A DNA stretch of 64,000 nt. It comes from Catellatospora sp. TT07R-123. GTDB taxonomy: Bacteria > Actinomycetota > Actinomycetes > Mycobacteriales > Micromonosporaceae. Made by a program: the position numbers and the translations under genes. Positions 31,936-39,516 of this stretch are shown here, piece by piece. Every line of letters begins with the position of its first letter. The stretch's first letter is position 1. The notes under the pieces are model-generated. The model was not told where the DNA came from. It saw nothing but the letters and a program-made list of their open reading frames with translations, and did no database searches. The stretch covers positions 2,728,001 to 2,792,000 of the forward strand of contig NZ_BNEM01000002.1 of assembly GCF_018327705.1 (NCBI RefSeq), read 5' to 3'.

Positions 31936-33996
31936 ATGACACAGCCCATCCTGGTGGTCGACTTCGGCGCGTATCAGACGACCGCCGCCGTCGTGTCCGG
32001 CACGCAGATCCACCCCGTGCCCTGCCCGCTGTCCGGCGCGACCCGCTGGCCCTCGGCGGTGTGCCTCGACGGCGACAGCCTCGTGATCGGCACCGCCGCC
32101 GTGCAGCGGCGCGAGCTGCTGCCGCGCTGGTTCGCCGCCGGACCGCGGCAGGCCCTGGACACCGGCGAACCGGTCCACCTCGGCGACCGCACCCTGACCG
32201 CCGCCGAAGTGCTGGGCGCGTACCTGCGCGTGCTGCGGGGCGAGGCCGAGCAGCGCCACGGCGGCCCGATCGAGCGGCTGGCCCTGACCGTGCCCTCGGC
32301 GTACGGGCCGCAGGACCCGAGGCGGCAGCAGCTGCTCGCACTGGCCGCGGACGCCGGGTTCCCCGACGCGGAGCTGGTCGGCGACGCGGTGGCGGCGGTG
32401 GTGGACCCGTACACGCACGGGGACTTCCCCGACCGGTCGCTGCTGCTGGTGTGCGACCTCGGCGCCTCCTGGTCGGTGGCCCTGACCAGGGTCGACGGCG
32501 AGCACCCGGTGGTGCTCGGCCAGGAGACCTCCGGCGGCGGGCAGGACTTCGACCTGCTGCTGGTCAACGACCTGCGGGCGGCGCTGCACGAGTGGCTGGC
32601 CCCCGCGCTGCACGCCGGGGGCGACACCGGGCTGCTGGCCCGCTACGCCGCGGCCGACTTCGTCCGCTCGGTCAAGCACCGGCTGGCGGAGACCGACGAC
32701 GTCACCGACCGGATCTCCCCGCACGCCCCGGCATACCGGATGACCCGCGCCGGGCTGGACCGGCTGGCCGAACCGGCGCTGCGGTGGCTCACCGCCAGCT
32801 GCCGCGCGGTAGTCGCCCGCGCCGGGCTCAGCCTGAACGACGTCACCGGCGTGCTGCTGGTCGGCGGCGCCTCCCGGCTGCCCGCCGCCCGCGCGGCGCT
32901 GCGCGCGGACCTGCAGCGCCCGCTGTGGCAGCCGACCGATCCCGAGCTGGCCGTGATCCGGGGCGCGGCCCGCTGGGCGGGCCGGGTCGGGGCCCGACGC
33001 ATCGCCGCGAACGCGCCGACGTGGCGGATGGAACCGCTGATCTGGGAGCTGCCCGAGGGCCGGGCCCGGCTCGTGCGCTGGCTCGTCGGCCAGGGCCAGC
33101 AGTACGGTCCCGGCACCACGATCGCCCAGGTGCGCACCGCCGACGACCGCGTCTTCGACCTGACCGCCCCGCGCGAGGGCATCCTCGTCGAGCACCGGGT
33201 CGCGCCCGGCGCGATGCTGACCTCGGACGCGATCGCGGCGATGAGCCGCACCGTCCGGGTGATCGCCGGGGACCGGGCCGCCAAGCGGCACCAGATGCGG
33301 GTGGCCGGGGACTGGATGCTCACCCCCGACCACGAGCTGCTGGTCGAGTGCGAGCGCTCGGGGGCGTACGTGCGGATGCGGGCGATCTCGTCCGGCGCGG
33401 TCGTCAGCGAGGTCCGCCCGATGGGCGTCACCGCCGACACCCGCGGCAAGGTCTTCGTCGGACCCGGCGACCGGCTCGCCCTGGTCTCGTGGGACCCGCA
33501 GGGGCAGTTCTCGGTCTGGGACGTGTTCTCCGGGCAGCTCACCAACCGGTTCCAGGCCCCGGCCAACAACCGGCCGGTGAAGGTGCTGGTGCACGAGGGC
33601 CAGTGGCGGCTGATCGCCGAAGCCGACCGGAAGGTGCACGTCGGGCGGTACGTCCGGGACGTGGCGACGATGTGGGACCTGAACACCGGCACCGTCGTCG
33701 AGGAGATGGTCGGCGAGGACCTGAACCGGCGCTACGGCGGGTACACCGACCACTGCACCGCCGACGGGTTCGCCGCCGAGTGCGACAGCCCCGACGGGCG
33801 GCTGCGGGCGGGCACGGCGCGCAGCGCGGCAGGGCTGGCGGTGTGGCTGCACGAGACCGGCAGCGCGGAGGAGGTGTTCCGCAGCGACCTCGGCTCGGTG
33901 CGCTCGGCCCGGACCGCGTTCAGCGCCGACGGCCACCACCTGCTGGCCCAGTGGAGCGCCGCCGACACCAGCTGCGTGGACGTCTGGCAGGTCTGA
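31936..33996 (+). CDS. Hsp70-like ATPase fused to a beta-propeller-like region
   Basis: A 686-aa protein. The N-terminal about 370 residues form an actin/Hsp70-fold ATPase: phosphate-1 loop VVDFGAYQTTAAVV, phosphate-2 DLGASWSVALTRVDG, and adenosine motif GVLLVGGASRLPAA. There is no DnaK substrate-binding domain. The C-terminal about 300 residues contain short beta-rich blocks (WDPQGQFSVWDVFSGQL, ATMWDLNTGTVVEEM, FSADGHHLLAQWS) typical of WD40-like propellers. AGGGAG precedes the ATG. Hsp70-like proteins with other C-termini are common in actinobacteria, and their clients are unknown. Confidence 0.8.
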   Translation: MTQPILVVDFGAYQTTAAVVSGTQIHPVPCPLSGATRWPSAVCLDGDSLVIGTAAVQRRELLPRWFAAGPRQALDTGEPVHLGDRTLTAAEVLGAYLRVLRGEAEQRHGGPIERLALTVPSAYGPQDPRRQQLLALAADAGFPDAELVGDAVAAVVDPYTHGDFPDRSLLLVCDLGASWSVALTRVDGEHPVVLGQETSGGGQDFDLLLVNDLRAALHEWLAPALHAGGDTGLLARYAAADFVRSVKHRLAETDDVTDRISPHAPAYRMTRAGLDRLAEPALRWLTASCRAVVARAGLSLNDVTGVLLVGGASRLPAARAALRADLQRPLWQPTDPELAVIRGAARWAGRVGARRIAANAPTWRMEPLIWELPEGRARLVRWLVGQGQQYGPGTTIAQVRTADDRVFDLTAPREGILVEHRVAPGAMLTSDAIAAMSRTVRVIAGDRAAKRHQMRVAGDWMLTPDHELLVECERSGAYVRMRAISSGAVVSEVRPMGVTADTRGKVFVGPGDRLALVSWDPQGQFSVWDVFSGQLTNRFQAPANNRPVKVLVHEGQWRLIAEADRKVHVGRYVRDVATMWDLNTGTVVEEMVGEDLNRRYGGYTDHCTADGFAAECDSPDGRLRAGTARSAAGLAVWLHETGSAEEVFRSDLGSVRSARTAFSADGHHLLAQWSAADTSCVDVWQV

Positions 33997-33999
33997 GCC

Positions 34000-34383
34000 T
34001 CAGGAACCCGTCGCCGCCCGGTCGGAGTCGCTGCGCAGGACGCAGAACTCGTTGCCCTCGGGGTCGGCCAGGACCGCCCAGCCGGTGCCGTCGGGGTTGC
34101 GGCGGTCGGCGACGAGGGTGGCGCCGAGGCCGAGCAGCCGCTCCACCTCCTGGTCGCGCGAGGTCTGCGGGCGCAGGCACAGGTGGAGCCGATTCTTGGT
34201 CTGCTTGGGCTCGGGCACCTGGTTGAAGTAGAGGATCGGGCCCTCCGCCAGCAGCACCTGGGTCTCGTGGTCTCCCGGCCGGTTGTCCGGGTCCAGCGGA
34301 CGGCCCGTCACGCCGCTCCAGAAGCGGGCGAGCTCGTAGGCGTTGGCGCAGTCGATCGCCACGTTCTGCAATACCGAAACCAT
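34000..34383 (-). CDS. VOC/glyoxalase-family protein
   Basis: A 127-aa single-domain vicinal oxygen chelate protein, starting MVSVLQNVAIDCANAYELARF and ending GWAVLADPEGNEFCVL, the standard actinobacterial 'glyoxalase-like' pattern. It could be an enzyme or a resistance or binding protein; no substrate can be inferred. It is convergent with the Hsp70-like gene, with 3 bp between stops. Confidence 0.88.
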   Translation of the reverse strand: MVSVLQNVAIDCANAYELARFWSGVTGRPLDPDNRPGDHETQVLLAEGPILYFNQVPEPKQTKNRLHLCLRPQTSRDQEVERLLGLGATLVADRRNPDGTGWAVLADPEGNEFCVLRSDSDRAATGS

Positions 34384-34447
34384 GCGGGCAAGCTATCCCG
34401 ATCTTCAGCTCGGGCACCACCGACTTGCCCGCACGGCCTCACACGTT

Positions 34448-35005
34448 TCAGGCGCAGCTGGAGACCGGCCGCATGGTGACGATCTGGTCGACCGGGACCG
34501 GCAGGGTGACGCCGCTGTCGGTGCTCAGCCACAGCATGCGCGGCGGGGCGCCGTCGGTGACCACGCCGCACGCGGTGGCGCCGTTGCCGAACTGGAGCTC
34601 CACCGAGGGCGCGGGCGTGGCGGGCCACCACGCGGTCAGCCCGGCCACCGCCATCATCGCCACCGAGGCGATGGTGGCGCGGATGCCGGTGCGCAGCTGG
34701 GCGCTCGACCACCGCGGGTGCGCCGGGGTGTCGCCGACCGGCCAGGCGACCTTGCCGACCTTCAGGATCGACCAGAGGGCGGTGACGAAGGCGCCGACCG
34801 TCGCCATCGCGGCCATCCACGACAGCCACTCGGGGCCCGCGCTCTCGTCGCCCATCCGCAGCACGCCGCAGAAGCCGATGAAGCCGAGCACGCCGAGCTG
34901 GATGCCGTGCCAGCCCCGGGCCGAGTCGCTGACCTTCGCGGCCGCGTCGGTGTCGGGAGTGGACGGCGCGGGGGCGCCGAAGGCGTTCGTCATGGCTGAA
35001 GTCAT
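34448..35005 (-). CDS. Hypothetical membrane protein coupled to the AI-2E transporter
   Basis: A 185-aa protein with three hydrophobic helices (about 34-48, 60-78, 107-124) and a C-terminal extracytoplasmic region with two Cys (GNGATACGVV and the final SSCA). The ATG at 35005 overlaps the TGA of the upstream gene (ATGA), which fixes the start. Function unknown. Confidence 0.65.
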   Translation of the reverse strand: MTSAMTNAFGAPAPSTPDTDAAAKVSDSARGWHGIQLGVLGFIGFCGVLRMGDESAGPEWLSWMAAMATVGAFVTALWSILKVGKVAWPVGDTPAHPRWSSAQLRTGIRATIASVAMMAVAGLTAWWPATPAPSVELQFGNGATACGVVTDGAPPRMLWLSTDSGVTLPVPVDQIVTMRPVSSCA

Positions 35006-36120
35006 ACCGTATCGAGTTGTTCTTCGGTGTGTCGGCTTGCTTCCTCTTGCGGCGCTTCGGACTGCGGCGGGATGTCGATGATCCCGGCCCGGTCGAGGCG
35101 GGGCATGATGATGCGGCGCAGGATGAGCTGGAGCGCGGCGGTCACCGGGATGGCGATCAGCGCGCCGACCGCACCGAGCAGCACCGCGCCGACCAGCGCG
35201 GACAGGATGACCGCGAGATCGGAGATGTCGACCGAGCGCTTCATGATGCGCGGGGCGATGATCCAGTTCTCGATCTGCTGGTACACGATGAAGAAGATGA
35301 TGCAGGCGACGCCGACCTCGACGGAGACGGCGAACCCGGCGATGACGCCGACGATCGCACCCAGCATCGCCCCGATCTGCGGGATCAGGTCGCACACGGC
35401 CACCACCGAGGCCAGCGCGAACGCGTACGGCACCCCGGCGATCAGGAAGAACACGAACGCCGACACCCCGGCCAGCAGTGCCACCGCCAGCGAGCCCAGC
35501 AGGTACGCCCCGAACTTCTCGAAGATCTCGTCGCCCACGGCCCGCGCCTGCTCGCGCCGGTATGCCGGGAACAGCCGGTAGAAGCCCTCGCGGAGCCGGT
35601 CCCAGGCGGCCAGGAAGTAGATGGTCAGCACCGCCGCGGTGACGAGGTTGAAGATCAGCCCGAAGAACAGCAGCACCCCGCCGAACACGCCCGACACCGC
35701 CTGCCCGAGCGCCTCCGGCGTCGCCGCCGACTTCAGCCGCTCGACCAGGTCGTAGCGGGCCAGGAACTCGGCCAGCTGCGGGTCCTTGCCGATCTTGTCC
35801 AGATAGGTGGGTATCGCGTCCACCAGGTGGCCGGACTGGCTCAGCAGCGGCGGCACCAGCGCCACGATGCCGCTGCACCCCAGCAGCACCACCGCCAGCG
35901 CCACCACGGTCACGGCCAGGCCCCGGTTGAGGCCGCGCCGCCGCAGCCACGCCACCGCCGGGTGCAGGCCGATCGCCAGGAACAGCGACACCAGGATCAG
36001 CAGCAGCACCGACAGCGCCTCGCGGACGGCCAGCGCCAGCACCACCGCGCACACCAGCCCGAGCCCGCCCACGAACCCGGTCCCGAACACCGACCTGCGC
36101 GGCGACATGTGCTTGTCCAC
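35002..36120 (-). CDS. AI-2E family transporter
   Basis: A 372-aa membrane protein of the AI-2E/PerM family with about eight helices. Typical segments are VSLFLAIGLHPAVAWLRRRG, YFLAAWDRLREGFYRLFP and QIENWIIAPRIMKRSVDISD. Despite the name, most members are not proven autoinducer transporters; some act as Na+/H+ antiporters. The GTG at 36120 is chosen because GGGAGG lies 6 nt upstream. It is divergent from the MacA-like gene. Confidence 0.88.
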   Translation of the reverse strand: MDKHMSPRRSVFGTGFVGGLGLVCAVVLALAVREALSVLLLILVSLFLAIGLHPAVAWLRRRGLNRGLAVTVVALAVVLLGCSGIVALVPPLLSQSGHLVDAIPTYLDKIGKDPQLAEFLARYDLVERLKSAATPEALGQAVSGVFGGVLLFFGLIFNLVTAAVLTIYFLAAWDRLREGFYRLFPAYRREQARAVGDEIFEKFGAYLLGSLAVALLAGVSAFVFFLIAGVPYAFALASVVAVCDLIPQIGAMLGAIVGVIAGFAVSVEVGVACIIFFIVYQQIENWIIAPRIMKRSVDISDLAVILSALVGAVLLGAVGALIAIPVTAALQLILRRIIMPRLDRAGIIDIPPQSEAPQEEASRHTEEQLDTV

Positions 36121-36207
36121 GATCGACCTCCCTGAGCTCACATCGGACGGTGAGCTGAGCCACCTGAGTATGGCGATCGGCGGCCGACGCTGGCTACCAT
36201 CGCCGAG

Positions 36208-37545
36208 GTGCGACCCCTCCTGCACCGAACCGTCCGGCCCACCCTGCTGCTAGGCACGGTGCTGCTGACGATCGGCCTGTCCGCCGCCTCCTGTGACGAC
36301 GCCCCCGACGTGACCCTGGCCGCGGCGAGCCGCGCCACCGTCACCGAGGTCGTCGACGCCCCCGCCGCGGTGACCGCGCGGGCCGCGGCCACCCTGACCG
36401 CACCCGCCGACGGTACCCTGGCCCGGCTCGCGGTAACCCCGGGCCAGCAGGTGACCAAGGGCCAGGTGCTCGCCGTGGTCGCCTCGCCGGCCGCCCAATC
36501 CCGGCTCACCCAGGCGAAACAGGCCCTGGACGCGGCGAAGCGCTCCGGCGGCGGCAGCCCGTCGGTCGACCTGCGCGGGGCGCAGCGGCACCTGGACTCC
36601 GCCGCCGCCGAGGCGTTCACGCAGGCCCGTACGGCGGCCGGGCAGATCGCCGACGAGCAGGCCCGGCAGGCGCTGCTGGCGCAGATCACCGCCGGGGAGC
36701 GCAGCTACCGGCAGGCGTCGGCGGCCGTCGCCGACGCGGCCGGGGCGGTGCAGCGCGGCGTCGCGTCGCTCGGCTCGGCGATGAAGGCGCTGGGCGCCGC
36801 GCAGCGGTTGCAGGCGCAGCAGGCGTACGACCTGGCCAAGGCCACCGTGGACGCGCTGACGCTGCGCGCCCCGATCCCCGGCGTGGTGCAGCTCGGCGGC
36901 ACCTCCACCCCCGCCGCCGCCCCCGACCTGTCCAGCCTGCTCGGCGGCATGGGCGGTGCCGGCGGCGCGAGCGGCGGCGGCACGTCGGTCCCCGCCGGGG
37001 TCGCCGGGGTGCCCGCCGTCGGCGCGCCCGTGTCCGCCGGGACCGCGATCGTCACCGTGGTCGACACCAGCGAGCTCGGCCTGGTCGCCGAGGTCGACGA
37101 GACCGACATCCTGCTGGTGCGGACCGGCATCGCGGCCGAGGCCGAGCTCGACGCCGCGCCCGGCACCGCGTACCCGGCGACGGTGACCGCGATCGACGTG
37201 CTGCCCACGCCCAACAGCCGCGGCGCGGTCGCCTACCGGGTGCACCTGTCGCTGGCCGCGCTGCCCTCGGGCGCGCCCGAGCCCCGGCCCGGCATGAGCG
37301 CCGTGGTCCGGCTCCAGGTCCGCGAGGCCGCCGACGCGGTCACGGTGCCGGCCTCGGCCGTGTTCACCAGCGACGGCCACGACACGGTATGGGTGCGCGC
37401 CGCCGACGGCACCGCGCAGCGCCGTACCGTCACGGTCGGGGTGTCCGGGATGGACACGCTGCAGATCACCGCCGGGCTGACCGAGGGCGAGCAGGTGGTG
37501 GTACGCGGCGCCGACCGCGTCACCGCCGGGGACCGGCTGCCGTGA
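36208..37545 (+). CDS. MacA/HlyD-like periplasmic adaptor lipoprotein
   Basis: A 445-aa exported adaptor. The signal ends in a lipobox-like LSAASC. A lipoyl-like half-motif (LTAPADGTLARLAVTPGQQV) is separated from its partner (LRAPIPGVVQLG) by a helical hairpin (about 100-215) with a Gly-rich insertion, followed by beta-barrel and C-terminal membrane-proximal domains. It forms an operon with the ATPase (GTGA overlap) and FtsX-type permease. In Gram-positives such units export peptides or drugs, or signal envelope stress. Confidence 0.85.
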   Translation: MRPLLHRTVRPTLLLGTVLLTIGLSAASCDDAPDVTLAAASRATVTEVVDAPAAVTARAAATLTAPADGTLARLAVTPGQQVTKGQVLAVVASPAAQSRLTQAKQALDAAKRSGGGSPSVDLRGAQRHLDSAAAEAFTQARTAAGQIADEQARQALLAQITAGERSYRQASAAVADAAGAVQRGVASLGSAMKALGAAQRLQAQQAYDLAKATVDALTLRAPIPGVVQLGGTSTPAAAPDLSSLLGGMGGAGGASGGGTSVPAGVAGVPAVGAPVSAGTAIVTVVDTSELGLVAEVDETDILLVRTGIAAEAELDAAPGTAYPATVTAIDVLPTPNSRGAVAYRVHLSLAALPSGAPEPRPGMSAVVRLQVREAADAVTVPASAVFTSDGHDTVWVRAADGTAQRRTVTVGVSGMDTLQITAGLTEGEQVVVRGADRVTAGDRLP

Positions 37546-38258
37546 CCGGCCCCGCCCCGGCCATCGAGGCGGTCGGCGTCGAGCGCACGTACGCCCTGGA
37601 CGGGGTCGACGTGGCCGCGCTGCGCGGCGTCTCCCTGACCATCGAGCACGGCGAGTACGCTGCGATCGTCGGCCCGTCCGGTTCGGGCAAGTCGACGCTG
37701 ATGCACCTGCTCGGCGGCCTGGACCAGCCGACCCGCGGCACGCTGCGCATCGGCGGCCGCGACGTGGCCGGGCTGGACCCGGGCGAGATGGCGCACCTGC
37801 GCAACGCCACCATCGGCTTCGTCTTCCAGTCGTTCCACCTGCTGGGGCGCACCAGCGCCCTGGACAACGTGGCGCTGCCGCTGGTCTACCGGGGCCTGGG
37901 CGCCAAAGAGCGGCGCGGCCGCGCCGCGCTGATGCTGGAGCGGGTCGGGCTCGGCCACCGGATGCTGCACCGGCCCAACCAGATGTCCGGCGGCGAGCAG
38001 CAGCGGGTGGCCATCGCCCGCGCGCTGGTCACCGAGCCGGTGGTGCTGCTGGCCGACGAGCCGACCGGCAACCTGGACTCGGCCACCGGCGCCGCGGTGC
38101 TGGAGCTGCTGGAACGGCTCAACACCGACGAGGGGGTGGCGGTGGTGCTGGTCACCCACGACCGGGAGGTGGCCGCGCGGGCCCGGCGGCAGATCGTGAT
38201 GCGCGACGGGCTGATGCTGTCCGACAGCGCCGCCCCGGCCGGGGAGGTGGCCGCGTGA
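37542..38258 (+). CDS. MacB/LolD-type ABC transporter ATPase
   Basis: A 238-aa nucleotide-binding protein. Walker A is GPSGSGKST, the Q-loop is in VFQSFHLLG, the signature is MSGGEQQRVAIARAL, Walker B is VVLLADEPTGNLDS, and the H-loop is VTHDREVA. The GTG start and the stop both overlap neighbouring genes by 4 bp, which shows a strictly coupled three-gene operon. It powers the mechanotransmission-type permease at 38255. Confidence 0.95.
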   Translation: MTGPAPAIEAVGVERTYALDGVDVAALRGVSLTIEHGEYAAIVGPSGSGKSTLMHLLGGLDQPTRGTLRIGGRDVAGLDPGEMAHLRNATIGFVFQSFHLLGRTSALDNVALPLVYRGLGAKERRGRAALMLERVGLGHRMLHRPNQMSGGEQQRVAIARALVTEPVVLLADEPTGNLDSATGAAVLELLERLNTDEGVAVVLVTHDREVAARARRQIVMRDGLMLSDSAAPAGEVAA

Positions 38259-39439
38259 GGTTCGCCGAGGCGTGGCGGGTCGCCGTCGACGCGCTGCGCG
38301 CCAACCGGCTGCGCAGCCTGCTCACGATGCTGGGCATGGTGATCGGCGTCGGCGCGGTGGTGATCCTGGTGGCGCTGGGCACCGGCACCCGCGACGCGGT
38401 GCAGGCCCAGGTCGAGGGGCTGGGCTCGAACCTGCTGATCGTGGTCCCGGGGCAGGTCAACCTCAACGCCGCCCCGACGGTGTCCAAGCTGGACCGCACC
38501 GACCTCGACGCCGTGGTGAAGATCGTCGGGGACCGGGACCGGGTCACCGTGTCGCTGACCTCCGGCGAGAACGTGCGCGCGGGCAACAACGCCATGTTCA
38601 CCAGCGTCCTGGGGGTGCTGGAGTCGACGCCGCACGTGTTCCTGCGCGACCTGCGCTCCGGCACGTACCTCAGCCGCACCGACGTCGACACCGGGCGCCG
38701 GGTCGCGGTGCTGGGCGACAAGGTCGCCAAGCGGCTGTACGGCGCCCGCGACCCCGTCGGCCAGCAGCTCACCATCGCCGGGGTGCGGTTCCGGGTGATC
38801 GGGGTGTTCGCGCCGCTGGGCCAGAGCCTGGGTGTCGACCGCGACAACGAGGTGCACATCCCGCTGACCACCGCGCAGCGGCTCATCGGCACCAACCGCA
38901 TCGACGCGTTCGCGGTGAAGGCCCCCGACAGCGACGGCATCGACGCCCTCGGCCGCGACATCGTCGCCGAGCTGCACCGCCGCCACCCCGACGACGAGTT
39001 CAGCGCCGTCACCCAGGGGCAGATCCTGGGCGCCCTCGGCGAGATCCTGGGTGTGCTCACCGCCGTGCTGGCCGCGATCGCGGGCATCTCGCTGCTGGTC
39101 GGCGGCGTCGGCGTCTCCAACATCATGCTGGTGTCGGTCCGCGAGCGCACCCGCGAGATCGGGCTGCGCAAGGCCGTCGGCGCCCGCCCGCGCGACATCG
39201 GGTTGCAGTTCCTGCTCGAAGCGGTGCTGCTCACCTCGGTCGGCGGCGTGCTGGGCATCGTCATCGGCGTCGGGGTGTCGCTGGCCGTCGGGGCGCTGAG
39301 CCCGGTGCCCGCGACGGTGACCTGGTGGTCGGCGGCGCTGGCGTTCGGCGTCTCGGCCGGGGTCGGCATCGCGTTCGGGGTGGTGCCCGCGCAGCGGGCC
39401 GGCAAGCTCGATCCCGTGGTGGCACTGCGTACCGACTGA
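38255..39439 (+). CDS. MacB/FtsX-type ABC transporter permease
   Basis: A 394-aa protein with one N-terminal helix, a large extracytoplasmic MacB_PCD domain (about 40-245), and three C-terminal helices. It carries the classic SVRERTREIGLRKAVGARP segment between helices 2 and 3. With the adaptor and ATPase it forms a type VII ABC system that moves substrates from the outer face of the membrane. The substrate is not predictable. Confidence 0.93.
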   Translation: MRFAEAWRVAVDALRANRLRSLLTMLGMVIGVGAVVILVALGTGTRDAVQAQVEGLGSNLLIVVPGQVNLNAAPTVSKLDRTDLDAVVKIVGDRDRVTVSLTSGENVRAGNNAMFTSVLGVLESTPHVFLRDLRSGTYLSRTDVDTGRRVAVLGDKVAKRLYGARDPVGQQLTIAGVRFRVIGVFAPLGQSLGVDRDNEVHIPLTTAQRLIGTNRIDAFAVKAPDSDGIDALGRDIVAELHRRHPDDEFSAVTQGQILGALGEILGVLTAVLAAIAGISLLVGGVGVSNIMLVSVRERTREIGLRKAVGARPRDIGLQFLLEAVLLTSVGGVLGIVIGVGVSLAVGALSPVPATVTWWSAALAFGVSAGVGIAFGVVPAQRAGKLDPVVALRTD

Positions 39440-39516
39440 CGGGATCATGAGGAAGGCCGCCCGCACGCTGCACGTATCATGTATCCCGTTTTGTCACGGG
39501 GTGAAGGGGTGCGGCG

